DNA from: Gammaproteobacteria bacterium
GTDB lineage: Bacteria > Pseudomonadota > Gammaproteobacteria > Pseudomonadales > Azotimanducaceae
Direction: 5' to 3'
Length of the DNA: 35,251 nt
Assembly: GCA_028820495.1 (NCBI GenBank)
Contig: JAPPIX010000146.1
Location: 1-35,251, forward strand
The translations under genes and the position numbers were made by a program. Within the stretch, counting starts at the first letter, position 1; each line of letters opens with the position of its first letter. Under the pieces are notes generated by a model, which searched no databases, had not been told where the DNA came from, and saw only the letters and a program-made list of their open reading frames with translations. Below, in pieces: positions 23,922-32,162 of this stretch.

Positions 23922-25022
23922 GTGACTGACTTGACAACCTTTTTCCGCGATCAAGAAAACTGGATGGCAGCCGACTACAACTTCCTCATGGCGTTCGACG
24001 CTTGGATAAGGCCGTACTGGGACGCACACGATGCCATTGCCGAACTGGACCCCGGCAGGGAGCGGATATTGTCTTCCGACAGCCGGAAAGGTCTGCTGCG
24101 CACCACTTGCCTGGGCAAGGGCCTAAGGCGGGACTTTTCAGAGAAAGGCGCCCACGGCTATGCCGAGTACATCTTGCTTCGGGGCGATTTAATCCTCTCC
24201 CTGACCTCAATAAAGCCCAAGTCGCCGATGCATCATCGAATTCAAAGAGATGAATCTCTCTATTTCGGGGTGCAAATCCACGGCGCAGAGGAAATCGACA
24301 CGGTATTCAATTCAGACGACAACAATCTCATGTTCCTTGGGGCCATTGGCACTGGACGGATGGAACGAATACTGCGCGCCGACGAGACCTTCCTTGCAGT
24401 CTGCCTAGCCGCTCCCAAGCCAGAAAAGCAACCGACGCAACTGCTGGACGTTCCTGCCCCTGGCCTCGTTCACGCGCTCGAGGAAAGCGCTGAAGAGGTG
24501 GATGACGCGCATACCTTCTTTACCACCTACCCATCGGGCAGCGACTTGCGCCGCTGTGCCTTTGAAATGCTCCATTCCGAATTTGAAGGCGAGATGCGGC
24601 TCGCTTACCTGACGGCCAAAGCCAATGAGTTGATTTGCCTCATGGAAAGCCGGTGGCAGGAATTTGGATCAGCCCGCACTTCCCCCAGTTATCGTCTGAC
24701 CCAGGAAGACCGATCCAAACTGGAGCAGGTGCGTCTGAATGTCATCAACAGTCCGAGCAGCGATCACACGATAGAGATTCTGGCGAGGGACACTGGATTC
24801 AGCGTGAACCGTCTGATGAACCTATTCAAGTCCACCTATGGTTGCTCCATTCACCAGTTTGTCGTGGAGTCGCGCATGGACCACGCCAAGAAGCTCCTGC
24901 AAACCACCAACCTCTCCATCAGGGAAGTGTCGGAACACGTGGGCTACAGCGACCTGAGCGGTTTCGGCCGTGCATTCAAGAAGGTTTACGGGGTAAAACC
25001 CTCCGGGATGCGAAGACAGTAG
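23922..25022 (+). CDS. AraC-family transcriptional regulator
   Basis: This 366-aa protein has a C-terminal pair of helix-turn-helix motifs. The first is in ILARDTGFSVNRLMNLFKST and the second in IREVSEHVGYSDLSGFGRAF, followed by the family signature end YGVKPSGMRRQ. The N-terminal 250 residues form an effector-sensing domain of the kind seen in OruR/ArgR-type AraC proteins, here with an unknown ligand. GTG 23922 was chosen because an upstream in-frame start (23844) would add a basic, low-complexity N-terminus that does not look like protein-coding sequence. It is divergent from the FAD oxidase (about 200-base shared control region) and precedes the DUF35/thiolase genes. It is the only dedicated transcription factor in the window, so it probably controls the catabolic genes on both sides in response to the substrate. 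Confidence 0.9.
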   Translation: MTDLTTFFRDQENWMAADYNFLMAFDAWIRPYWDAHDAIAELDPGRERILSSDSRKGLLRTTCLGKGLRRDFSEKGAHGYAEYILLRGDLILSLTSIKPKSPMHHRIQRDESLYFGVQIHGAEEIDTVFNSDDNNLMFLGAIGTGRMERILRADETFLAVCLAAPKPEKQPTQLLDVPAPGLVHALEESAEEVDDAHTFFTTYPSGSDLRRCAFEMLHSEFEGEMRLAYLTAKANELICLMESRWQEFGSARTSPSYRLTQEDRSKLEQVRLNVINSPSSDHTIEILARDTGFSVNRLMNLFKSTYGCSIHQFVVESRMDHAKKLLQTTNLSIREVSEHVGYSDLSGFGRAFKKVYGVKPSGMRRQ

Positions 25023-25096
25023 CCGATTGGGTTAGTCCTTTTGCCAGTGAGTTTGTCCCAAGCCTGAATCTATTCTGCTTTGCGTTACGTCCAACG

Positions 25097-25525
25097 ATGA
25101 CCCCAATGAAAGAACGTGCGGTTCAGGAAAACCTCCTGTCGGAACTGGGTTCCGGCGCAAAACTGTGCGCCGACCAGTGCGACGCCTGCGGGCAGGTGTT
25201 TTTCCCGAGGAACATAAACGCCAACCAATGCCTGAAGTGCCTCAAGGGAAGTCTCAACAGCATCAAGCTTTCCGGTAAGGGTTGGCTGCATTCGTTCGCT
25301 ACCAGCGCACTGCCGTCAAGGCGGGTAAAGGCCCCCTATACCTGCGGCTACGTGGACCTAGCAGAAGGTGTGCGAGTTTTCTGCCGGCTCCACAAGGACC
25401 ACTCGGAGAGCGAAATCGCGACGGGCATGTGCATTTCAGTGGTCGCGGATGTGCTCTGGGAGACCGACGAAGAGCGCGTGTTCGGCTACTTCTTCAAGCC
25501 ATATCCAGCGGAGGCCAAGCAATGA
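25097..25525 (+). CDS. DUF35 zinc-ribbon/OB-fold protein (thiolase partner)
   Basis: This 142-aa protein has a rubredoxin-like zinc ribbon (C28-x2-C31 and C45-x2-C48) followed by an OB-fold domain (GKGWLHSFATSALPSRRVKA, then APYTCGYVDLAEGVRVFCRL). This is the DUF35 architecture. Proteins of this family form complexes with thiolase-like enzymes, for example ChsH2 with Ltp2 in steroid side-chain cleavage and PhlB with PhlC in phloroglucinol acylation. The ATG at 25097 is favoured; ATG 25106 is possible, and neither has a strong ribosome site. The stop overlaps the thiolase start (ATGA), as expected for subunits of one complex. The two proteins probably make or break a C-C bond to an acyl group. 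Confidence 0.85.
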   Translation: MTPMKERAVQENLLSELGSGAKLCADQCDACGQVFFPRNINANQCLKCLKGSLNSIKLSGKGWLHSFATSALPSRRVKAPYTCGYVDLAEGVRVFCRLHKDHSESEIATGMCISVVADVLWETDEERVFGYFFKPYPAEAKQ

Positions 25526-26664
25526 GAGATGTTGTGGCACTTGGCATCGGCCAGACCGTCTTTGGCAAGCACCCGGATAAAAGCGCCCATGACCTCGGCC
25601 AGGAAGCCGTCGGTGCGGCTCTGAAGGACTGCGGGATTGATCCACGCGACATCCAGGTGGCCTACGCTGCCCGCGCCATCAACGCAACGACGGACTGCCA
25701 GAAAATCATGATGGCCCACGGCGTTACCGACATAGAGATGTTCAACGTGCAAAACGCCTGCGCTGGGGGTTCAACGGCCGTGCGCGGCGTCTGGAAGGAT
25801 GTCGCTTCCGGTCTCTACGACGTCGGCATCGCCATCGGCGTTGAAGCCATCACCAGCACAGCCGTCGCCTCAGCGCCCTTGAGCGCCAGCCAAGATCTTG
25901 AGTCAGCCTTGGGCTTAAGCATGCCCGCGCTATTCGCCAACATCGCACGACGACAGTTGGACACCCAAGACGTCACGATCCGCGATTTCGCCCGGGTGTC
26001 CGCCAAGAACCACCGTCATGCAGTGGGCAACCCCTACGCCCAGTACCAGAAGGAACTGACTGAAGACGAGATTCTCGAATCGCGAATGATCTGTGACCCG
26101 ATCACGCTTCTGCAATGCTGCCCGAACACGGATGGGGCGGCCGCAGTCGTTCTTTGTTCACTCGACTACGCTCGAAAGCACACCACCAAGCCGATTTTCG
26201 TCACCGGATCGTCCCTCGTATCCGGCAGTTACGCATTCGACCAGGAGGACATCACGGTCTTCGACTTCGGGCGAAGTGCCGTTGATGACGCCTACGAGAT
26301 GGCGGGCATCGACCCTGGCGACATCAACGTCGTGGAGATTCACGATGCATTCGCCAACGAGGAACTGATTCGCTACGAAGACTTGAAGCTGTGCAATCCG
26401 GGTGATGGCGCAGCGTTGTTGCGCTCAGGGGATACCGAATTGGGGGGCAGAGTGCCGGTCAACCCAAGCGGCGGACTCCTGTCCCTAGGCCACCCACTGA
26501 GCGCCTCCGGCGTCAGAGTGGTGGCCGACATTGTCCGGCAGCTGCGCGGTGATGCTGGAAAAACCCAAGTCGCCGATGCCAAGGTGGGCGTGGCTCACAT
26601 GTTGGGTGGGGTTGTCACCGGTCTGCAAGGCGGCGCCTGCGGCATTCACGTGCTGGTCCGCTAG
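25522..26664 (+). CDS. SCP-x/Ltp-type thiolase-like enzyme
   Basis: This 380-aa thiolase-fold protein has the nucleophile region NVQNACAGGS (Cys80), EIHDAFANEE (His274) and SLGHPLSASG (His324). It ends with a GGACGIHVLV segment typical of non-specific lipid-transfer-protein thiolases. Cys and both His are present, so an acyl-enzyme mechanism is possible, though Ltp2-type members act as aldol lyases without CoA thiolysis. The ATG overlaps the TGA of the DUF35 gene by the ATGA pattern. Together they resemble Ltp2-ChsH2 (retro-aldol cleavage of steroid CoA thioesters) or PhlC-PhlB (C-acyl transfer on phloroglucinol); the sequence alone does not separate these. Downstream genes on the same strand begin again only at 27113 after a decayed region. 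Confidence 0.88.
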   Translation: MRDVVALGIGQTVFGKHPDKSAHDLGQEAVGAALKDCGIDPRDIQVAYAARAINATTDCQKIMMAHGVTDIEMFNVQNACAGGSTAVRGVWKDVASGLYDVGIAIGVEAITSTAVASAPLSASQDLESALGLSMPALFANIARRQLDTQDVTIRDFARVSAKNHRHAVGNPYAQYQKELTEDEILESRMICDPITLLQCCPNTDGAAAVVLCSLDYARKHTTKPIFVTGSSLVSGSYAFDQEDITVFDFGRSAVDDAYEMAGIDPGDINVVEIHDAFANEELIRYEDLKLCNPGDGAALLRSGDTELGGRVPVNPSGGLLSLGHPLSASGVRVVADIVRQLRGDAGKTQVADAKVGVAHMLGGVVTGLQGGACGIHVLVR

Positions 26665-26722
26665 CGTCGCTTCGTTAGACTTTCCTGTCCCGCCCCTACC
26701 AGTAAGGCTGCCGCAGTTCGTT

Positions 26723-26779
26723 CTACAACACCTTGCCGGTGGTGCCGGAGGTGTAGAGGACGGTGTGATTGGCTTTATG
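26723..26779 (-). pseudogene. Acyl-CoA synthetase (AMP-ligase) fragment
   Basis: Minus-strand codons read HKANHTVLYTSGTTGKVL and then stop. YTSGTTGK is the ATP-binding P-loop signature of AMP-forming acyl-CoA synthetases, whose genes are normally about 500-600 codons. Only this motif survives, and the sequence on either side is unrelated. It is a relic, not a functional gene. It lies in the 448-base gap between the thiolase and the first ferredoxin. Confidence 0.5.
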
Positions 26780-26782
26780 TAG

Positions 26783-26956
26783 GTGCATACGTCCACATCG
26801 CTGCTCTATTATGCGGACTTTTTTCGCACGTTCACCTACGCCCGCATGGCCATCATTCTCCTGATTTACTGTCGCGCCAACGGCATCCCCGCAGACCAAG
26901 TGCCGTACGACAACAGCTACTACATGAACCAAGTCGAACAGATGCTGGGAATCTAA
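26783..26956 (+). pseudogene. 3' fragment of a lost gene, possibly an ACAD10-type aminoglycoside-phosphotransferase-like protein
   Basis: Fifty-seven plus-strand codons read as plausible protein (LLYYADFFRTFTYARMAIIL, later YYMNQVEQMLGI) and end in TAA. A stop codon directly precedes the stretch. The pattern of a YY-x-x-F helix followed by a hydrophobic helix and a short amphipathic tail resembles the C-terminus of APH/ACAD10-like phosphotransferase-family proteins found next to acyl-CoA genes. Family identity is a guess; that it is a gene 3' end is more secure. Confidence 0.4.
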
Positions 26957-26973
26957 GGAGAACAAGGGTGGCG

Positions 26974-27054
26974 ATGAAATATGGCCTTTTCGCTAACAGG
27001 GTTCGCAAAAGTCCTGAATCGCAAGGAATTGTCCCTTTCGATCCACTAATATGA
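26974..27054 (+). pseudogene. Possible 5' fragment of a lost gene
   Basis: AAGGAG (26955-26960) lies downstream of the fragment above and is followed by GTGGCGATG, after which MKYGLFANRV... runs 26 codons to TGA. The coupled start and MKYGLF beginning are reminiscent of luciferase-like flavin monooxygenase N-termini, but the match is too short to trust. It could be a small leader reading frame instead. Confidence 0.2.
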
Positions 27055-27112
27055 AAAGTCGATTGCCAATCCTCCAACTCATCGCACCTTAGCGCAGGGG
27101 ATCATTCGCAAC

Positions 27113-27376
27113 ATGGCATACGTGATTACAGCCGCCTGTGTAGCCGACTATTCCTGCGTCGAGATCTGCCCAGTTGATTGCATCAGCCCCGGCCCCGATG
27201 AACCAGGCTTCGAAGATGCGGAGCAAATGTACATCGACCCCGCCCGCTGCATCGACTGCGCGGCCTGCGTGGAGGCCTGCCCGGTGCTCGCGATCTTCGA
27301 GGATGGTTGCCTGCCCGCACCCATGCGGCACTACGCGGAGATCAACCGACAGTACTTTGCGGAGCGCATCGCGTGA
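27113..27376 (+). CDS. Two-cluster (7Fe/8Fe) ferredoxin, copy 1
   Basis: This 87-aa ferredoxin has C9-x5-C15-x3-C19-P with Cys23 and a second motif C46-x2-C49-x2-C52-x3-C56-P. By analogy with 7Fe ferredoxins, C9, C15 and C56 would hold a [3Fe-4S] cluster, and C19, C46, C49 and C52 a [4Fe-4S] cluster. The short C-x5-C spacing and the SPGPDEPGFEDAEQMYIDP segment match the N-terminal ferredoxin domain of mycobacterial-type FprB, in which a ferredoxin is fused to an NADP reductase. Here the two parts are separate genes overlapping by GTGA. It carries electrons between that flavoprotein and, most likely, the molybdenum enzyme encoded next. Confidence 0.93.
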   Translation: MAYVITAACVADYSCVEICPVDCISPGPDEPGFEDAEQMYIDPARCIDCAACVEACPVLAIFEDGCLPAPMRHYAEINRQYFAERIA

Positions 27377-28743
27377 TCGGGGGCAGGACACTGCGCGTCG
27401 CCATCGTCGGCACCGGACCGGCGGGGATGTATGCGGCCGAACACCTCGTGGAAGATCGCAACCTCGATGTCGAAGTTGACCTCTACGAACGCCTACCCAC
27501 CCCTTGGGGATTGATCAGGGGTGGCGTGGCACCGGACCATCCGGAGAAGAAACTCGTCATCGAGCGCTTGTTCGACTACTTCCTCAAGCATCCCAGCGTG
27601 CGCTATTTCGGCAACGTGGAAATCGGCGTCCATGTCCATCCCGGTGAACTTGCCCAATGGTACGATGCCGTCGTTTACGCCGTCGGCGCAAGCGGCGATG
27701 CCCGGCTTGGCATTCCCGGTGAGGAACTGCCGGGCTCCTTGTCGGCGCGCGAGTTCGTGGCTTGGTACAACGGTGATCCGGACTTCAGCCACTTGGAAAT
27801 CGACCTTTCCCATCGGCGCGCCGTCGTCGTCGGCAATGGCAATGTCGCGCTGGACGTGGCACGCATCCTGACCATGCCCGTGGGGGAACTCGAAAAAACC
27901 GATGTGGCCGACCACGCGCTTGCGGCACTGCGCAAGAGCGCCGTCCGGGAAGTGACGATATTGGGGCGGCGCGGCAACCTGCAGGCCGCCTACCACAACC
28001 CCGAACTCGAGGAGCTGGCGCACCTCAATGGCGTGGGAGTTGCCGTCGAAGGGGACAGTTTGCCGGACAAGGATGATTCCCTCGTTCAAGGCGCTGATTG
28101 GGAAACGCGGCGCAAGCTGGCAACCCTGCGTGACATGTCCAATCAACCCACCAACGGCGTCGATAGGCGTATCGTGATGCGTTTCCTATGTTCGCCGGTC
28201 GAGGTCTTGGGTGACCTCAAGGTCGAGCAATTGAGAGTCGTGCGCAACCGGCTGGAACCCGATGGGAACGGCGGGTTGCAGGCACACTCCACCGGAGAAG
28301 GGTCGCTCATCGACACCGGTCTCCTATTGCGGTCGATCGGCTATCGTGGAACACCGGTTGCCGGCCTGCCGTTCGACGACCGCCGCGGCATCATCGGCAA
28401 CGCCGATGGGCGCATCTGCGATCACGACGGTGTCGTGCCCGGCAACTATGTAACCGGTTGGATCAAGCGGGGTCCCCGCGGCATCATCGGCACAAACAAG
28501 AAGTGTGCCCGGGACACGCTGCGCTGCCTGGTCGAAGACATCAAGGCCGATCGGCTGACACCGGCGACGCTCGGTTCGGCCGATGTCCTAGATAAAGTCC
28601 AGGGCCGCCAACCCGAGGTCGTGCTGCGCCCCGGCTGGTTGCGGCTCGACCACGCAGAGCGCACCCGTGGCCGGCAGCTGGGGCGACCACGCGTAAAATT
28701 CACTGAGCATCAGGATCTGCTCGCCCATGCGGCGGGGCGCTGA
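27373..28743 (+). CDS. FprA/FprB-type ferredoxin-NADP(+) reductase (adrenodoxin-reductase family), copy 1
   Basis: This 456-aa flavoprotein has an FAD site VGTGPAGMY (13-18 core), the family motif GVAPDHPEKK (51-60), an NADP(H) site VVGNGNVALDVA (152-162) and the C-terminal FAD-contact motif GWIKRGPRGIIGTNKK. All are diagnostic of adrenodoxin-reductase-like FprA and the reductase half of FprB. It moves electrons between NADPH and ferredoxin. The GTG start at 27373 overlaps the ferredoxin TGA and is in frame with an uninterrupted family N-terminus (RTLRVAIVG). It is followed after 40 bases by the molybdoenzyme gene, suggesting a complete NADPH-flavoprotein-ferredoxin-molybdenum chain. A shortened homologue begins at 34698. 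Confidence 0.93.
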   Translation: MIGGRTLRVAIVGTGPAGMYAAEHLVEDRNLDVEVDLYERLPTPWGLIRGGVAPDHPEKKLVIERLFDYFLKHPSVRYFGNVEIGVHVHPGELAQWYDAVVYAVGASGDARLGIPGEELPGSLSAREFVAWYNGDPDFSHLEIDLSHRRAVVVGNGNVALDVARILTMPVGELEKTDVADHALAALRKSAVREVTILGRRGNLQAAYHNPELEELAHLNGVGVAVEGDSLPDKDDSLVQGADWETRRKLATLRDMSNQPTNGVDRRIVMRFLCSPVEVLGDLKVEQLRVVRNRLEPDGNGGLQAHSTGEGSLIDTGLLLRSIGYRGTPVAGLPFDDRRGIIGNADGRICDHDGVVPGNYVTGWIKRGPRGIIGTNKKCARDTLRCLVEDIKADRLTPATLGSADVLDKVQGRQPEVVLRPGWLRLDHAERTRGRQLGRPRVKFTEHQDLLAHAAGR

Positions 28744-28783
28744 CGCAGAAATGGCTCTTCTTGCACCCCCCTGGAGGTAAGTC

Positions 28784-30943
28784 ATGAATCAAACGAAACC
28801 AACCTTCTGCCGCATCTGCGAGCCCATGTGCCCGCTGCTCGCGGAGATCGATGACCGGGGGAAAGTCGTCGATTTCAAACCCAACCCCAATCATCCTGTC
28901 GGCGGCACGCCCTGCCACAAGGGGTTGAGCTGGCTGCCCGTTCATCACGACCCGGACCGGCTCAACTGGCCCCTGAAACGCATGAACCCCAAATCGGAGG
29001 CCAAAGGCGTCTTCGGGCGCATTTCCTGGGAACAGGCGCTGTCCGAGATCGGTGAAAAACTGAAATCCATACGCCACAACTACGGCAAAAACAGCGTGAC
29101 TTTCTGGCATGGCAATCCGATCGCCTTCGCATCAGCGGCGGGGACCGTGATCATGACCATGGCGGACCTGTTCGAGACCTCAACGCGGTTCAGCCCGGGC
29201 ACCCAAGACTTCTTCGACCGCGCCCTGGTCCTCCACGCCATGTATGGCTGCCCCATGCCGCTGATGATCCCGGATCTCAAGCACACGGATTACTTGCTGG
29301 TCGTCGGGTCCAATCCGCGCGTATCCCACTGGACGCTGTTCTCGGTGCCGAACGACAACGGCCAGTTGCTGAAGGACATCAAGGCTCGTGGCGGTAAGGT
29401 CCGCTTCGTCAATCCGCGGCGAATCGAGTCCTCCACGCCGGAAACCGGGGACACCGTTCAGGTCAGGCCCGACACCGATGTCTATTTTCTCGCCGCCTTG
29501 TCGCATGAGATTCACCGGCTGGGCGGCTTCGATGAAGACATGCTGGCGAAGCATGGGAACAACGTCGAAGGCTACATCGACTTCGTCAGGCGCTGGCCGC
29601 CGGAGAAGGTCGCCTCGGTCACCGGTGTGGAAATCAGTGAGATCAAGACGATCGCAGCCGAGATTGTCGCCGCGAAGTCGGCCTCCTTCTATATCTCCAC
29701 CGGCGTCCATCAGGGCCGTCAAGGCACTCTCAGTTCATGGCTGCTCGAAATGCTGATCGTGGCGACGGGCAATCTCGGCAAGGAGGGCGGCAACTACAAG
29801 GCCACCGGGGCGGACGAGCCCATTCCAATGCCCCTGTTCACCAGTCACGTGGACACGCCGGACGGGAAGCTTCCATTGACGCTGGCAGGCGCGATTCCCA
29901 GCGTCATCTTTCCGGAAATGGTGGAAGACGGCAGCGTGCGGGCCATGCTGTGCTTTTTCGGCAACCCGCTCATGTCGATGCCCGGCGAGGACCGGTTGCG
30001 CGAGGCCTTTGCGAAGCTGGATCTGCTGATCTGCGCAGACATCTTTCACACGGCCACCGCCGAGTTGGCTGACTACGTGCTGCCATCGACCGACTGGCTG
30101 GAACGGCAGGACATTACCGGCTTCGGTTTCCTGGGCGGCAATCAACTCATCCCGCATGTGCAATATACCGAAGCGTTGGCCGAGCCGGCGGAAGAGCGCC
30201 GCAATGACTGGTGGATCGGCGCGAGGATACTCCAGGAAGTGGGCCTGCCCTCCCCACTGGACGATCCAGACCATCGCAACGGCCTCAAGGCCTTGGATGC
30301 CGCCCTGGCCAAGTTCGACCTTTCCGTCGAGAAGCTGAAGTCGATGCCCGAACAAACCGCGCTAATACCGCAAGAGCCCAAGGACACCGTTTTCGACAAG
30401 TGGGTCCTTCACGAGGACGGGAAAATCGATTGCTGTCCGGCGTGTTTCGCTGACTGGGGCCTGTACGAGCGGTTCGAGCGCATATTGGCGGAGTTGAAAG
30501 CTGAATCGCCCGATACGCTGAAGCTGATCTCCATGCGAACGCCCTACATGCACAACAGTTGGATGCCCAACGTCGAACCATTGCGCAAGGGCAGCCTGTC
30601 TTCCAACAAACTCAGGGTCAGCGCCGAGGATGCGGCAAAGAGAGGCTTGTTTGAGGGGGACACGGTGCGGGTGTTCAACGACCACGGCAGCGTGACCTGC
30701 CTGATTGAAATCCGCGACGACATTCGCAGCGGCGCGGCTGCCATGTCACACGGTTACGGCCATTTCGCCCCCAAAATGAAGGTGGCCTCCAGCAAGGGCG
30801 GCGCAAACTACAATCAGCTGCTGCCCATGGGCTCGAAGACTTACGAACCGTTGAGTTACATGTCCTGGATGTGCGGTGTGCCGATCGAAGTCGAGAAGCT
30901 CTTCGAGCAACTCACGCAGGGTGTGCGGTTGGCCAATTCGTAG
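28784..30943 (+). CDS. Molybdopterin (bis-MGD) oxidoreductase, copy 2
   Basis: This 719-aa enzyme has the [4Fe-4S] motif C9-x2-C12-x3-C16-x27-C44-HKG, VGSNPRVSHW and NPRRIES in the core, and SHGYGHFAPKM in the C-terminal cofactor domain. Asp142 (PGTQDFFD) aligns with Asp154 and Asp137 of the other two copies at the presumed molybdenum-ligand region, and no Cys/Sec/Ser is seen there. There is no export signal. ATG 28784 follows GGAGG (28773-28777) by 6 bases. It lies in a plus-strand operon after ferredoxin and its reductase and before a VOC gene, mirroring the VOC-molybdoenzyme pairing on the minus strand. The three copies are clearly diverged from each other and may act on successive intermediates. 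Confidence 0.9.
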   Translation: MNQTKPTFCRICEPMCPLLAEIDDRGKVVDFKPNPNHPVGGTPCHKGLSWLPVHHDPDRLNWPLKRMNPKSEAKGVFGRISWEQALSEIGEKLKSIRHNYGKNSVTFWHGNPIAFASAAGTVIMTMADLFETSTRFSPGTQDFFDRALVLHAMYGCPMPLMIPDLKHTDYLLVVGSNPRVSHWTLFSVPNDNGQLLKDIKARGGKVRFVNPRRIESSTPETGDTVQVRPDTDVYFLAALSHEIHRLGGFDEDMLAKHGNNVEGYIDFVRRWPPEKVASVTGVEISEIKTIAAEIVAAKSASFYISTGVHQGRQGTLSSWLLEMLIVATGNLGKEGGNYKATGADEPIPMPLFTSHVDTPDGKLPLTLAGAIPSVIFPEMVEDGSVRAMLCFFGNPLMSMPGEDRLREAFAKLDLLICADIFHTATAELADYVLPSTDWLERQDITGFGFLGGNQLIPHVQYTEALAEPAEERRNDWWIGARILQEVGLPSPLDDPDHRNGLKALDAALAKFDLSVEKLKSMPEQTALIPQEPKDTVFDKWVLHEDGKIDCCPACFADWGLYERFERILAELKAESPDTLKLISMRTPYMHNSWMPNVEPLRKGSLSSNKLRVSAEDAAKRGLFEGDTVRVFNDHGSVTCLIEIRDDIRSGAAAMSHGYGHFAPKMKVASSKGGANYNQLLPMGSKTYEPLSYMSWMCGVPIEVEKLFEQLTQGVRLANS

Positions 30944-30995
30944 TGAGCAACGATCGTAACCGCGTGAAAACAGAGCGCCCCACAAGGAAAAGCAG

Positions 30996-32093
30996 ATGAA
31001 AACCATCGACCGGATGCACCATGTGTGCCTGACCGTGAGTTCGGAGAATTTCGAGGAAACCTGGCCCAAGGAGCTCGCGTTTTTCGCTGACTTTCTCAGG
31101 ATGAACACCTACAAGATCGACGTCCGGGAGATGGATGAGGAGATCAGCCTCCAAGGCCTTGAGCAAGGCATGGGGCTAGGGCCTCAGAAGCCGGTGGTGT
31201 ACGCCGACGACGGCCGGGCGATTATCGACCACTTTTACTATGTCGCCGGTGAGGACATGTCCGAGACCGCGTGCATGATCGACCTGATCGTCTTCCTGTG
31301 CGAACCGGGGCAACTGACGCTACCGCAGCCCAACATGCACACCCAAGGCCTGCGCGGCCTGACGCTGCTCACCGACAACATCGATGCGGTCCATCGACGC
31401 GGTCTGGAAATGGGCATCGAGTTTCTCAGCGCACCCACCACACAGGACTGGGGCAGCTTGGGCGAAGTTCGCCACATGGTGGCGAAAGATCCCATAGGCA
31501 ATCCGATCGAACTGGTGCAAACCGAAGAGGTCACGGAGCCCGGTGACGGCAAGATCCTGCGTTTGTTCTCCATCAACCAGAACACGGCTGACCTCGACAA
31601 GACGCTGGAGTTTTTCCGCGACGGCTGCGGCATGTCAGTTGCGGCGCGCATTGAGCATCGAGGCGCGGGCTTTGCGGCCTCGATGGGCGTCTCGGGCGAG
31701 GCACAGGCTACGACCTGTCTATTGCAAGGCACCAATCCGGATGCAAAGACCTTCTTCGCGCTGACTTGCTGGAGTGAACCCGAACTGCAGCCGTTTTCCT
31801 TGAAAGAGGGGTACACGGCCAGCTACTACCGAATGTGGCACTGGGTCAGGGGCAACAAGGAGGGCGCCCAAGAGCTGTGGGACCAGATGGAGCCAAAAAT
31901 GAACGTGCCGACGATGGGACCATACAGTTACCCATCGCCGCGGCCTTGGGGCGATGTGACCATGAGCTTCTTTATCGATCACGACGGCGTGCATCAGGAG
32001 TTCGCCAACCATGTGGAAGACGGCTGGCACGGGTTGGGCGAGTTGGTGGATCACCCCGAGTTTTCCAAACGGTTCGGGGTCTTTGAACGGTAG
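30996..32093 (+). CDS. VOC-superfamily two-module protein, copy 3 (diverged)
   Basis: This 365-aa protein starts MKTIDRMHHVCLTVSSENFE, with the same HH-x-CLT metal-site strand as the two other VOC proteins. Module 1 ends in NPIELVQTEE (Glu ligand), module 2 opens with ILRLFSINQNT, and the end is FFIDHDGVHQEFANH. It is only moderately similar to copies 1 and 2 and has a longer C-terminus, so it may take a different substrate. The probable activity is a metal-dependent dioxygenase, isomerase or lyase. ATG 30996 follows AAGGA (30984-30988) by 7 bases. It sits between two molybdoenzyme genes, with only 52 bases to the upstream one and 69 to the downstream one. Confidence 0.85.
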   Translation: MKTIDRMHHVCLTVSSENFEETWPKELAFFADFLRMNTYKIDVREMDEEISLQGLEQGMGLGPQKPVVYADDGRAIIDHFYYVAGEDMSETACMIDLIVFLCEPGQLTLPQPNMHTQGLRGLTLLTDNIDAVHRRGLEMGIEFLSAPTTQDWGSLGEVRHMVAKDPIGNPIELVQTEEVTEPGDGKILRLFSINQNTADLDKTLEFFRDGCGMSVAARIEHRGAGFAASMGVSGEAQATTCLLQGTNPDAKTFFALTCWSEPELQPFSLKEGYTASYYRMWHWVRGNKEGAQELWDQMEPKMNVPTMGPYSYPSPRPWGDVTMSFFIDHDGVHQEFANHVEDGWHGLGELVDHPEFSKRFGVFER

Positions 32094-32162
32094 GTAGATA
32101 GTCGAATCCTGCTTGTCTGGGCAGATCACGGCGCCTCGTAAGCTGGCCATCTGGAGAACAAA

